In this document: piece after piece, positions 34,823 through 43,627 of the stretch
Layout of the letters: each line of letters opens with the position of its first letter
How positions within the stretch are numbered: position 1 is the stretch's first letter
Assembly: GCA_030694465.1 (NCBI GenBank)
Contig: JAUXYJ010000034.1
Location: 1-64,000 of the forward strand
Direction of reading: 5' to 3'
Length of the DNA: 64,000 nt
From: Deltaproteobacteria bacterium
Lineage (GTDB): Bacteria > Myxococcota_A > Polyangia > Polyangiales > Ga0077539
Notes under the pieces: generated by a model
What the model saw: only the letters and a program-made list of their open reading frames with translations
What the model was told of the DNA's origin: nothing
Databases searched by the model: none
Program-made: the position numbers and the translations under genes

Positions 34823-37378
34823 ATGATTCGCACACACTGGATCGCACCCTTGTTGGGATTTTTGGCGGGCTGTGGGCTCTTTGGGACCAACAACCCTCCT
34901 CCCATCATGGACCGCGGCGTGGGCGAAGCATGTATGGCCCAGACCGAGTGCCGCGCGGGCCTTCGATGCAACGCGCTCGGGCGCTGCGAAGCCGCAGGCA
35001 ACGCGCAAGCAGGGCAGCCCTGCACGCTCACCGCAGACTGCACCGCGAACCTCGCGTGCTCCTCGGCCAACGTGTGCGCGACCGCGGGCCAACGCGTGCC
35101 CGGTGACCCGTGCGCAGAGTCGCTCGAATGCGTGCGCGGCGCGGTGTGCTTTCGCGAACCGGGACAGCTCGTAGGGACCTGCAGATTGCCTCGTGGATCA
35201 GCGCCGGTCACTCTAAGCGACGGCGGCATCGTGGGCGACCCTGACGGTGGCGCTGGGGGCGGTGACGGAGGCTCTTCGGGAGGGGCTGATGGTGGCGCAG
35301 CGAGCAGCGCAGGCGGGCGCGACGTGGGAGGAGCGTGCGGGGACCTGTTGGACTGCTTGCCAGGGCTCTTGTGCGACGCGATGGCTCGGACGTGCCAACG
35401 CGCGGGCACCGTGGCGGCGCGCGGGGTGTTTCGCGGGGCCACCTGTGGCATGGACCCGCCCGGAGTCGCGCGCGCTTACTTTGAGCTCCCAGACGCGACC
35501 GGGGCGCCACGCAATGACTTCTTTCGCCTGCCATTTCCCAACGACGCGCGGCGCAACGCGAGCACGGGGCGGGTCAACCTCACGGGGTTTCCGACGCCCG
35601 GGACGGGGCTCTTGGGCTTTGACGTGGTCGACCGTTATGCGCGCGCGATTGAGCGTGATCTCGACGGCTGGGGCACCAACCAGTGGGTGTACTTTCGCTT
35701 CAGCACGACCCCGGACTTTGCGACGTTTCAGCTCGGCGCGACCATCCGTCTGCTGGACCTCACCACAGGGCAACCCATCGGAACACAGACGTACAAATTC
35801 GATACTTCGCAGGGCAAATATCTCTGTGGAAACTACCTCGGTGTAAGCACCGGCGTCGGTGTCCCGTGGCCCGCCGGGCACACCGTCGCGGTCGTGCTCA
35901 CCACGGCCATTCGCACGGCATCAGGCCCCATCGAGCGCGACGCCGACTTTGTCACCATGCTCGCCGCGACCATGCCCACGACTGCAGCGCATGTGCCCGC
36001 GTGGACCGCGTATGCGCCCCTGCGGAGCTACCTCACCGCACAGTCCATCGATCCCAACACCATCTTGAACGCCACGGTATTTACCACGCAAGATCCGCGT
36101 CGACGCTTCGAGGGGATCGCCCGCGCGGTGGCCGCGAGCGCACCTTCACGCACCGAGGGCTTTGTGCGCTGCGCAGCCGGCGTGCGCTCACCCTGCGACG
36201 ATGGCCTGAGCGGAAGCGAGCACGTCCGTGGCTGTTTGGGCAGCGAAAACCCTGCCTTTGATGAATACCAAGGCATGCTCGATGTGCCGCTCTTGCAGCG
36301 CGGAGATCGCCCCTATCGCACCCCCGGCGCCGGCGCGATCCCCTACGACGCCATGGGCACCGCGGTCCCGAGCAGCGTCGAGCGCGTGTGCGCCACGGTG
36401 ACCGTGCCACGCGGCGCGATGATGCCCGCACAGGGCTGGCCCGTGGTGCTCTACGCACACGGGACCGGCGGAAACTACCGCAGCGTTGTCACCGAGGGAC
36501 TCTCGGAGAGTCTCAGCAATGTCGCGCTCGACATGGGCCGGAGCGAGCGCTTTGTGACGGTGGGCTTCGAGGGTGTGATGCACGGTGAGCGCCGCGGGAT
36601 GGGCGTGACCGAGCACCCGAACACGCTCTTTTTTAACTTCGCGAACCCCGAGGCCGCGCGGGACAACGTGCTGCAGGGCGGCGCGGATGTGCTCGCGTTT
36701 TCTCGGGCATTTCGCACGCTTCGGATCACACCGATGGGCGCGAGTGAGCTTGCGTTTGACCCCGCGCGCGTGCTCTTTGTGGGCCACTCGCAGGGCTCGA
36801 CCGTGGGGGCCGCGGCGGTCGCTTACGACGGCGCGCTCGCGGGCTCGGTGTTCTCGGGCGCGGGCGGAGACCTCCGCTTGTCACTCACGACCAAGACGAG
36901 CCCGGTGAACATCGCGGGACTTGTACCGCTGATTTTGCAAGAGAACGCAGACGCGAGCCACCCGGTGATGCAGCTCTTTCAGAGCTATTTTGAGCCCGCC
37001 GACGCGGTAAACTTTGGCTCACGGATCTTGGTCGACCGCCCCATGGGCGCGCCTCTGCGTCCTGTCGTGATGACCTACGGCCTCGGTGACACGTACTCGA
37101 CCGTGCCCACCATGCAGGCGTTTGCGACCGCGCTGCAATTGCCCGCCGCCGCCCCAATCCCAGGCGGAATGCGCGCGTGGCCCGCCGGCATGGGCGTGAT
37201 GCTCCCCGCGCAAAATAACTTCACCACGAGCCTCGGGCGCACCACGGCGCTCTTGCTCGAGGCCGACCCGATGGGCATGTACGACGGCCACTTTGTGCTC
37301 TTCCGTGACGCCACCCTCCGCGCACGCGTCCATGGGTTTGTCGCGACCGCGAGCGCGGGCATGCCGGTGGTGCGCTAG
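34823..37378 (+). CDS. Very large lipoprotein: Cys-rich N-terminus plus alpha/beta-hydrolase-like core
   Basis: The 851-residue protein has a textbook lipobox (LLGFLAGC, C17). A Cys-rich region follows (residues about 30-200, spaced CxxxxxC pairs and a Gly/Ser/Asp-rich linker at about 130-165), and a second small Cys pair (ACGDLLDCLPGLLCD). The C-terminal 600 residues contain an alpha/beta-hydrolase nucleophile elbow GHSQGS at about 654-659 and a VLYAHGTGG oxyanion-type segment upstream, so it may be a surface lipase, esterase or peptidase. Other triad residues could not be fixed. A GGAAATTTCC palindrome covers the ribosome-binding site (34811-34820). It ends sharing CTAG with the convergent gene. 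Confidence 0.75.
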   Translation: MIRTHWIAPLLGFLAGCGLFGTNNPPPIMDRGVGEACMAQTECRAGLRCNALGRCEAAGNAQAGQPCTLTADCTANLACSSANVCATAGQRVPGDPCAESLECVRGAVCFREPGQLVGTCRLPRGSAPVTLSDGGIVGDPDGGAGGGDGGSSGGADGGAASSAGGRDVGGACGDLLDCLPGLLCDAMARTCQRAGTVAARGVFRGATCGMDPPGVARAYFELPDATGAPRNDFFRLPFPNDARRNASTGRVNLTGFPTPGTGLLGFDVVDRYARAIERDLDGWGTNQWVYFRFSTTPDFATFQLGATIRLLDLTTGQPIGTQTYKFDTSQGKYLCGNYLGVSTGVGVPWPAGHTVAVVLTTAIRTASGPIERDADFVTMLAATMPTTAAHVPAWTAYAPLRSYLTAQSIDPNTILNATVFTTQDPRRRFEGIARAVAASAPSRTEGFVRCAAGVRSPCDDGLSGSEHVRGCLGSENPAFDEYQGMLDVPLLQRGDRPYRTPGAGAIPYDAMGTAVPSSVERVCATVTVPRGAMMPAQGWPVVLYAHGTGGNYRSVVTEGLSESLSNVALDMGRSERFVTVGFEGVMHGERRGMGVTEHPNTLFFNFANPEAARDNVLQGGADVLAFSRAFRTLRITPMGASELAFDPARVLFVGHSQGSTVGAAAVAYDGALAGSVFSGAGGDLRLSLTTKTSPVNIAGLVPLILQENADASHPVMQLFQSYFEPADAVNFGSRILVDRPMGAPLRPVVMTYGLGDTYSTVPTMQAFATALQLPAAAPIPGGMRAWPAGMGVMLPAQNNFTTSLGRTTALLLEADPMGMYDGHFVLFRDATLRARVHGFVATASAGMPVVR

Positions 37379-38064
37379 CCCCGCGCGGGGCTCATGAGCG
37401 AGCGCCACAGAGAGCCTCTGCACTGCGGGCAATCGCCGAGCTCACGCCACGCTTGGCTCTCTCTCTCGTAGCCACACGCCGCACACTCACAGGGCTCGCA
37501 TACGAGATAGCAGCCATCGTCACGCGCCGCGCTGAGATAGTCTTCGATCGCCGCGGCCCAGCCTGTTGCGCCTTGGATTGCCTGCACATAGCTCGCCGAA
37601 TCCATCAGCTCGTCATCGGCCTCAAGGATGATTTCGTCTGAAAAAATCCTAATGAAACCGCCACCTAGCTCGACCTCTATGGAGTCAGTTTCGTAGGTCA
37701 CCTCGAAGACTAAATCGACCTCGTAGTACTCGTCGTAGGTGAGCTGCGTGTCGACAACATCGGCCCTCGCATCAGGCACGGTCCAGTACCAAACGAGCCC
37801 ATTGTCGGGGCGATAGACGCGCCCCCAGCAGTAGTTGGGCGCGGGAGAAAACTCTGGATTCCACGCGAGAATCTCTTGCTCAGGGTCCTCGCGATACGAC
37901 GCTGCGCGCTCGCACGCGTACACCTCGTAGAGCGCCGCGAGGACATGGTGCATGCCGCGCGCGTTGAGCTTGGGAGCGAGCGCATCGTGCGCGAGGGTGT
38001 CCCACGCGGTGACCGACTCAAGCGAGAAGGGATCGAGAGAATCGGTGCGAGGGCGAAAGCGCAT
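37375..38064 (-). CDS. Acidic protein with C-terminal four-Cys zinc-ribbon-like motif
   Basis: The protein has 229 residues from ATG 38064. The N-terminal part is a mixed, tryptophan-rich soluble domain; the middle is strongly acidic (YDEYYEVDLVFEVTYETD). The last 40 residues hold CEPCECAACGYE and CPQC, which could bind one zinc ion as a ribbon. I do not recognise the family. Its stop shares the tetranucleotide CTAG (37375-37378) with the stop of the convergent large lipoprotein. It lies 14 bases after the von Willebrand A lipoprotein gene, in the same direction. Confidence 0.65.
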   Translation of the reverse strand: MRFRPRTDSLDPFSLESVTAWDTLAHDALAPKLNARGMHHVLAALYEVYACERAASYREDPEQEILAWNPEFSPAPNYCWGRVYRPDNGLVWYWTVPDARADVVDTQLTYDEYYEVDLVFEVTYETDSIEVELGGGFIRIFSDEIILEADDELMDSASYVQAIQGATGWAAAIEDYLSAARDDGCYLVCEPCECAACGYERESQAWRELGDCPQCRGSLWRSLMSPARG

Positions 38065-38078
38065 ACGCTGGATTTTTG

Positions 38079-39713
38079 CTAACCGATGATCAATCGCTCT
38101 TGAATGCGCGTAGTGATCACCCGTAGCGCGCGTGAGAACTCGGGCGCACAGATCGAGGTCACGATGCCGTTGCGACAGGGCTGCCCACCGCACGCCGGAA
38201 ACCGGTCAAACCTCCGCGCGATCTCGACGATTCTTCGCGACGGAAACGCTTGGTACTGAAACGCAGCGCACCCACGATCGGGGTCGTACGTGCTGCCCGC
38301 GCGGCGGCACGCAGGGACGACGTGGTTGCACGTGCGGTTGAGATTCGCTTGGCGCATCGAGAAGGGCCCCGCGGTGGCTTGTGTGCCCTCCATCGAGCTC
38401 GCGTGGTTGCGCGCGTTGTAGTCATTGGGGTCTACGCCGGGCGTGCCCAACAAGCGGTCCCAGAGGATCTGGCTGGGCTGGGTGCCTACGCCGGGCATGG
38501 TCGGGATCTCGATCGGGACTCCTGCGATTCCAGCGAAAATCACGCGCTCAGGGTGCCCTGGCTTGAGTGACAGCAGGTCGCGCGTCCAGCGGCTGGGCGT
38601 GCTGGTTGGGCGCGTGTTGTAGTACCGGTCGAGCCCCCAGGTGGGGTCTTGCGTGCTGCCGGGGACGCCCATGTAAAACCGCAGATCGAGCGAGCCCGAG
38701 GCGCCTCCGGCCCACGCTGCGCTGCTGCCATCGTACACACTGCGGGCGTCGCGACAGGGCTGCCCACTCTGCGCAGAGAAGCCCTGGTCTTGCGTGCAAT
38801 CACGCACAGAGCCGTCTTCTTCGTCGGACAGCACCAAGAGCACAAGGAGCGCGTTTTCGCGAATAAAACCCGCGTTGGGAGAGCTCGCGCCCACACGCGC
38901 GTCGTGACCCACGACGCCACGCCAGACGGCCTCAAGCTGAGACTCAAGCCCACAGCCGTTGACAAACAAGCCCGCGTTGCAGCGAAACCAGCTGGTAAAT
39001 TCGGTCGCGTCACGAGTGCTGGCGAAGGCCCCGGGCTGGTCGCACGTGGGGTCCGCACCGTTTGAGCAAAACCCAATAAATGCAGGAAACTGAGCGCGAT
39101 TGTTGTCACACACCGCGGGCCTAAACCCGACCGGTGCGGTGATCGCGCTCGGAGACCTCGGCGCCCACGGGAGATGCTCTGCGAGGGCGTCTCCGTTGCG
39201 AATGGGGTTGAGCCTGCCGTCGTCACCGCGCGGTGAGTTTTCGCACCCTGGGACCATCGAGCCGGGGGTCCCAAGGTCCGAAGACACCACGCCCACGTGC
39301 AGGTCCGTCACGGTCGGAAACTGCCGTACATCGTCGGGATTGTTGCGATCACAGCGGTGCGGAGTCCCACCACCGCGCGTGCTCCGCGAGATGCACGGCG
39401 GGTCGGTCAAGAGCTCAATCATGGGCCCGAGCTCGGCCATGATGTTGCGTTGGTTGTCACGCATCGAGCCCGAGTTGTCGACCATCAAGAGAAGGTCCAC
39501 GGTGTCAAGACTGGGCGGCGGCGCGCTGGCGTCCGTCGCTGCATCTGCGAGCGAATTTGCATCAGTCTGCGTACTTGCACCGTCCCCCACGCTGGCCTCA
39601 TTGCGGGCTGCATCGCGGCGACCCGCGTCCGCCGGAGCGTCCCCTTCGGCGCATGCATACAACAGGGTGGCGCAGGCGACCCACGCGAGAGGCTGACGAA
39701 GAGCGTTAAACAT
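38079..39713 (-). CDS. von Willebrand factor A domain lipoprotein
   Basis: The protein has 544 residues from ATG 39713. A lipoprotein signal ends LLYAC. An Asp/Ala-rich linker precedes a VWA domain opening with VDLLLMVDNSGSM: the MIDAS DxSxS motif sits near residues 79-83. The remaining part carries several Cys pairs and Arg/Asn-rich segments (HRCDRNNPDD, GCENSPRGDDG, CRRAGSTYDPD), suggesting a disulfide-stabilised surface protein. Metal-dependent adhesion or protein binding is likely. It is followed by the four-Cys acidic protein gene after 14 bases and is divergent from the membrane protein at 39838. Confidence 0.85.
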   Translation of the reverse strand: MFNALRQPLAWVACATLLYACAEGDAPADAGRRDAARNEASVGDGASTQTDANSLADAATDASAPPPSLDTVDLLLMVDNSGSMRDNQRNIMAELGPMIELLTDPPCISRSTRGGGTPHRCDRNNPDDVRQFPTVTDLHVGVVSSDLGTPGSMVPGCENSPRGDDGRLNPIRNGDALAEHLPWAPRSPSAITAPVGFRPAVCDNNRAQFPAFIGFCSNGADPTCDQPGAFASTRDATEFTSWFRCNAGLFVNGCGLESQLEAVWRGVVGHDARVGASSPNAGFIRENALLVLLVLSDEEDGSVRDCTQDQGFSAQSGQPCRDARSVYDGSSAAWAGGASGSLDLRFYMGVPGSTQDPTWGLDRYYNTRPTSTPSRWTRDLLSLKPGHPERVIFAGIAGVPIEIPTMPGVGTQPSQILWDRLLGTPGVDPNDYNARNHASSMEGTQATAGPFSMRQANLNRTCNHVVPACRRAGSTYDPDRGCAAFQYQAFPSRRIVEIARRFDRFPACGGQPCRNGIVTSICAPEFSRALRVITTRIQERLIIG

Positions 39714-39837
39714 CACGGTGCGCTAAGCGTAAGCGGCCGCACACCTAGCCCACAATGGGGGCACTTTCTCCCAGTGCCATCGTGACGGCACCCAGCTAGT
39801 CTTGCGCAGTGGGTCGCCCCAACACGTGCGCAGCGAG

Positions 39838-40548
39838 ATGAGTACCCCCTATCGGTCGTCCGCAAACACTTCGCCCGTGGTGCTTCTCGCAGAGGAAGGC
39901 CACAAGCGAAGGCTCGCGCTCGGCTACGACCCGCACACACGCTCTGCGCCGCTCGAGGTGACCGACGTGCGGCAGAACATGCTCGAGCGCGTCGCTACGG
40001 AAGTGCCGCTCGTGCACGATCGTCGGGGGCGCGAGCGGTGGTTTGGTGACTATGTGTTGTTGGTTCCGTACCTTATGCTCGCGTTTGGGGCGGTGACGGC
40101 GCTGTGCCTGACCATCGCGATCGTGTCGGCGCTGCATCTGCATCCGTTCTTTGTTTCGCTAGCGTTTTTGCTGATCTGCACCACCATTGGGACCACGGTC
40201 TCGCGGGCCCGCAGCGCGCCTCGGCGCTGGCTCGCGACGCGGCCACTGCCCGTCGCAGGGTATCTCGAGCTCGGAGGCCGAGAGCACCGCGTGACACGGT
40301 TGTTAGTGCGCGTTCGGTTTAGGACACAGGCCCCGGACGCGCTGTGGTTCGGCGACGTCATGACCGGGGCCGAAGTGATTTCGCAGGGCGTCGAGCGCCA
40401 CGACGAGCGCACCGTGGATGTGTACAGCCCCGAGATTGAGGGCAGCGGCCCGCGGATGCATCAGTGGTTTCAGTACTGGCTTGACCGCGTGATGCTGCCC
40501 ATCGACGAGCTCTACCCTGTGCTACGAATCGAAGTCATCGAGCGATAG
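39838..40548 (+). CDS. Two-pass membrane protein of unknown function
   Basis: The protein has 236 residues from ATG 39838. A cytoplasmic N-terminal part (about 60 residues) is followed by two close hydrophobic segments (about 68-92 and 96-115) and a long C-terminal domain of alternating beta strands (TRLLVRVRFRTQAPDALWFGD) with no motif I recognise. It shares a 125-base intergenic region with the divergent VWA lipoprotein and converges with the glutathione S-transferase gene. Confidence 0.65.
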   Translation: MSTPYRSSANTSPVVLLAEEGHKRRLALGYDPHTRSAPLEVTDVRQNMLERVATEVPLVHDRRGRERWFGDYVLLVPYLMLAFGAVTALCLTIAIVSALHLHPFFVSLAFLLICTTIGTTVSRARSAPRRWLATRPLPVAGYLELGGREHRVTRLLVRVRFRTQAPDALWFGDVMTGAEVISQGVERHDERTVDVYSPEIEGSGPRMHQWFQYWLDRVMLPIDELYPVLRIEVIER

Positions 40549-40578
40549 AATCCCTGTCTATTTGCAGAGATTATACGA

Positions 40579-41226
40579 TCATCGCCAGTGCGGTGGCCAG
40601 GTCTTTTGCACCATCGCGAGAGACTCCATGCGCGCGAGATAGGCCCTGACCCACGCGGGCATCGCGTCTCCGAGACCGTTCGCGGGCTCACGATCGTCCA
40701 CGCGACGCACCCCACGCAACACCGGAAACACTGCAAAATCAGCCAGCGAAGGCGTGAGTCCGCCAAAGTATCGCCCCTCTCCGAGGGCGCGCTCGAAGTG
40801 CGCGAGCTCTGCGAGGAGGGCGTTGTGACATCGCGCGATGGCTTCGAGATCGCGGGCGTCGGACGCGGACTTAAACAGCGTGTGCGTAAAGAGCTCGCGC
40901 TGCAATGGCTGCAAATACGCCTCGGCTTCGACGGCGATGCGCCGCGTGCGCGCGCGGGTCTCGAGGTCGGTCCCGAGGATCGTGGGCTCGGGGTAGCGCT
41001 CTTCGAGATACTCGACGATCGCGGCGGACTCGTAGAGGGCGAGGTCTCCGTCGACAAGTGCGGGGACTTTTCCTCGTGGATTGATCGCTAAAAAAGCGTC
41101 GGACTTGAGCTCTGTCTTGTCAAACTGCAGCCGCTTGAAGTCGTACGTGAGGCCCTTGTGCTCAAGGACAAGCCAGACCTTCCACGCAAAGGGAGAGCCA
41201 GATCCGTAGTAGAAAGTGATCGCCAT
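40579..41226 (-). CDS. Glutathione S-transferase family protein
   Basis: The protein has 215 residues from ATG 41226. The N-terminal thioredoxin-like domain has GSGSPFAWKVWLVLEHKG, NPRGKVPALVDGDLALYESAAIVEYLEE with the conserved cis-Pro and the glutathione-binding ES pair near residue 65. An all-helical C-terminal domain follows with LADFAVFPVLRG. The catalytic residue is probably Ser (GSGSPFAW) rather than Tyr, as in theta/beta-like classes. Cytoplasmic. It is divergent from the zinc-ribbon lipoprotein array with 204 bases between. A longer frame to 41400 has no family similarity and was not used. Confidence 0.93.
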   Translation of the reverse strand: MAITFYYGSGSPFAWKVWLVLEHKGLTYDFKRLQFDKTELKSDAFLAINPRGKVPALVDGDLALYESAAIVEYLEERYPEPTILGTDLETRARTRRIAVEAEAYLQPLQRELFTHTLFKSASDARDLEAIARCHNALLAELAHFERALGEGRYFGGLTPSLADFAVFPVLRGVRRVDDREPANGLGDAMPAWVRAYLARMESLAMVQKTWPPHWR

Positions 41227-41430
41227 GGTGGGGTCAGGGCTAGCACACAGGCCCGCGACAAAGTGCGACGCGCACCCAAGATCTCGCGAGGATTCGGTGT
41301 CTGCGTCGTGCGCGCCCCGTGTTGTCCCTCTCGCGTACAGAGGGTGTACGCTCTCCACACCAACGCGCGGCGACGGCCAGACCGCTCGCGGCGTGGTCAC
41401 ACTCAGTCACTCACCGAGAGGATCTCTTGC

Positions 41431-41877
41431 ATGTCACTTCACCCCTGTGTCGCCTGCGGTCGCCATGTGCGCAACAACGACGCTCACTGCCCTTTCTGCA
41501 GCGAATCGCGCGCGCCTTCGCAAGACACCAACAGCGCCATCCCGCGCGTGCGTCGCGCCGCGATGGTGCTCTCGGCCTCGCTCGCGATGAGCAACGTGGC
41601 CGCGTGTGACCGCCAAGACGCCGCGCACCACAGCATGCAGAGCACCGAGAACAACTCGATCGCGGCGCCCTACGGCGCGCCCCCCAACCCGCCCATGCCA
41701 CCCCCGCCTCCGCCACAACCCGCGGAGGACGACGCGCAGGCAGCGATCGACCCGACGCCCAGCAATCCCCCGCAGGTGCCCGCGGTGCAGCCTACGCCCG
41801 CCACGCCTCAAAACCGCCCACCCGGCCCGATGACCACACGCTACGGCGCGCCCCCGGCCTTTGACGACGCGGTCTAG
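41431..41877 (+). CDS. Zinc-ribbon / internal-lipobox / YGAP protein, copy A
   Basis: The 148-residue protein starts with CVACGRHVRNNDAHCPFC, a four-Cys zinc-ribbon pattern (C6, C9, C20, C23). After a short polar linker comes RRAAMVLSASLAMSNVAAC, which reads as a lipoprotein signal (basic n-region, hydrophobic core, lipobox VAAC at C59) placed about 40 residues inside the protein. The tail is Pro-rich with YGAP motifs (YGAPPNPPMPPPPPP and TRYGAPPAFDD). First of four tandem homologues. If processed at C59 the zinc ribbon would stay on the cytoplasmic or membrane side; if not, the segment is a membrane anchor. Function unknown. Confidence 0.75.
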   Translation: MSLHPCVACGRHVRNNDAHCPFCSESRAPSQDTNSAIPRVRRAAMVLSASLAMSNVAACDRQDAAHHSMQSTENNSIAAPYGAPPNPPMPPPPPPQPAEDDAQAAIDPTPSNPPQVPAVQPTPATPQNRPPGPMTTRYGAPPAFDDAV

Positions 41878-41903
41878 GACAACCACCATCACACGAGGGC
41901 AGA

Positions 41904-42389
41904 ATGTCACTTTATCCCTGTAATTCATGCGGCAGACACGTCAAGCACAGCGACAGCGTGTGCCCGTTTTGTCACTCCGCGCTCACTCCGTCGCGTGACA
42001 CCGATGTGACGTTGCCACGCATGAGCCGCGCGGCCCTCGTGATGGGCGCGGCCCTCGCGATGGGCGGGTGTGACAAGCCCGAGCCTCACCCTATTCCGCA
42101 GGGACAAACGCAGCCCACCGTGACGCCTCCCGAGCGCCCGCAGGACATGGTCGTGCACCCCGTGTACGGGGCCCCGCCGCCGCCTGAGATGCCCACCCTA
42201 CAGGACGCGAGCGCAGAGCCCGAGGACGCCACAGGGCCCGACGTGCGGCCCCCCGCGACCCGACGACCGGACCCACGTTCCATCTCAAGACAGATTGCGC
42301 GACCCGCGTACGGAGGCCCACCTCCGCGCGACCCGCTCGACCACGGGGGCGGCGCGGCTGCCTACGGCGCTCCACCGGGCGGGTTCTAA
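41904..42389 (+). CDS. Zinc-ribbon / internal-lipobox / YGAP protein, copy B
   Basis: The 161-residue protein has the same layout as copy A: CNSCGRHVKHSDSVCPFC (C6, C9, C20, C23), a short linker, the hydrophobic ALVMGAALAMGGC with candidate lipid-modified C56, and a Pro-rich tail with YGAPPPP and YGAPPGG. It lies 26 bases after copy A, with no room for a separate promoter, so the two are probably co-transcribed. The first lipobox position is Met here, weaker than in the other copies. Confidence 0.72.
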   Translation: MSLYPCNSCGRHVKHSDSVCPFCHSALTPSRDTDVTLPRMSRAALVMGAALAMGGCDKPEPHPIPQGQTQPTVTPPERPQDMVVHPVYGAPPPPEMPTLQDASAEPEDATGPDVRPPATRRPDPRSISRQIARPAYGGPPPRDPLDHGGGAAAYGAPPGGF

Positions 42390-42449
42390 CCACACACCCC
42401 CTCGCAATCACTTTCACTCGCAGCAGCCCTCTCAAGGACACCCTCCTCC

Positions 42450-42992
42450 ATGGCACTTCATCCCTGTACTCACTGCGGTCGACACGTTCGGCACGCCGAA
42501 GCGCGCTGCCCATTTTGCACCCAAGCGCTCGCCCCCATGTCCTCGCACCTCCCCCCCGTGCAGTTTGTGACCCGCGCCGCGCTCGTACTCGGCGCCGCCC
42601 TCGCGGTGGGCGCATGCGAAGACCCTGCCCCACAGCCCTCGCCGAGCACACCCAGCGCGACACCGCAGGCCACACCGACCCCTGCGCCCTCGGCCGTGAA
42701 CCAGCTGCCCACACAGCTCTCGCCCACGCAAAATCCGCTCGCCAATGGGCAGCAACCCTCTCTGTTGCCCCAACCCGTGATGGTCCAGCAACCCCAGCAA
42801 GCGATGCTCCAGCCCTCGCTCGCAGGCGGCTACGGAGCCCCGCCCCCGCGCCAGGTGCCTCCACCTCCCGCGGCCCCGCAGACGCTTCAAACCCCTCCGC
42901 CTCCGGCACCTGTCGGGCCCAACGACCCCGGCTCGCACGCGCGTCGCTACGGAGCCCCCGCGTATGCCCCCTGGGACCACGACCACGTGTGA
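42450..42992 (+). CDS. Zinc-ribbon / internal-lipobox / YGAP protein, copy C
   Basis: The 180-residue protein has CTHCGRHVRHAEARCPFC (C6, C9, C20, C23), hydrophobic AALVLGAALAVGAC (lipobox VGAC, C56) and a long Pro/Gln/Thr-rich tail ending in RRYGAPAYAPWDHDHV. It and copy D share the SSHLxPVQFVTRAA stretch and the C-terminal RRYGAPxxxPWDxDHV block, and each is preceded by an almost identical CTCAAGGACACCCTCC-type leader with an AAGGA ribosome-binding site. This points to a recent duplication. Confidence 0.74.
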   Translation: MALHPCTHCGRHVRHAEARCPFCTQALAPMSSHLPPVQFVTRAALVLGAALAVGACEDPAPQPSPSTPSATPQATPTPAPSAVNQLPTQLSPTQNPLANGQQPSLLPQPVMVQQPQQAMLQPSLAGGYGAPPPRQVPPPPAAPQTLQTPPPPAPVGPNDPGSHARRYGAPAYAPWDHDHV

Positions 42993-43081
42993 GCCTAGGG
43001 GCACGATGGCATAGACCCAGCCCCTACGTGGTGCGTCTCAATCGGCTTCCCTCCCTCGCTCTCTCAAAGGACACCCTCCCC

Positions 43082-43594
43082 ATGGCGCTCCATCCCTGTT
43101 CACAGTGTGGCCGACACGTCCGTCACGCCGAGACCCAGTGCCCGTTCTGTGGTCACGCGCTCACCGTGATGTCCTCGCACCTCGCGCCCGTGCAGTTTGT
43201 GACCCGCGCCGCGATGGTCCTCGGTGCAGCGCTTACCGTGAGCGCCTGCCAAGAGCCGCAGGCGCCAACACAAAACACACCGACGCTCCCGACCGTCAGC
43301 ACGCCGGTGACCCAGCAAATGCCCACGCAGATCTCACCGACTCCCCAGCCGGTGATCGCGCAGCCAACCTCGCCACTGCCTGAGCCTTCGATCGCCGCGG
43401 CGTACGGCGCGCCCATGCCGCCAGAACCCACCGTGGCGCCTCCCCCTCCTCCGGTGGGGCCCAACCATCACGCATCGCATGCGCCACGGTATGGCATCGC
43501 GCCGATGGCTCCGATCGCGCCTGTCGATCACGGCTCGCACGTGCGTCGCTACGGCGCGCCGATGTTTATGCCCTGGGACGACGATCACGTGTGA
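43082..43594 (+). CDS. Zinc-ribbon / internal-lipobox / YGAP protein, copy D
   Basis: The protein has 170 residues from ATG 43082, with AAAGGA upstream. CSQCGRHVRHAETQCPFC (C6, C9, C20, C23) leads into AAMVLGAALTVSAC (lipobox VSAC, C56). The tail is Pro/Thr-rich with YGAP motifs and closes RRYGAPMFMPWDDDHV. The frame is open far upstream (to 42515), but that stretch is the shadow of copy C. It is followed after 33 bases by ruvC. Confidence 0.75.
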   Translation: MALHPCSQCGRHVRHAETQCPFCGHALTVMSSHLAPVQFVTRAAMVLGAALTVSACQEPQAPTQNTPTLPTVSTPVTQQMPTQISPTPQPVIAQPTSPLPEPSIAAAYGAPMPPEPTVAPPPPPVGPNHHASHAPRYGIAPMAPIAPVDHGSHVRRYGAPMFMPWDDDHV

Positions 43595-43627
43595 CTTGCG
43601 CGTGCGCGCTTTGCTACACCGCGTGAG

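Noticed and set aside
40549..40578. Short ATAGA/TCTAT stem between convergent genes
   Set aside because: Five-base stem without G/C strength or T tract; too weak to call a terminator.
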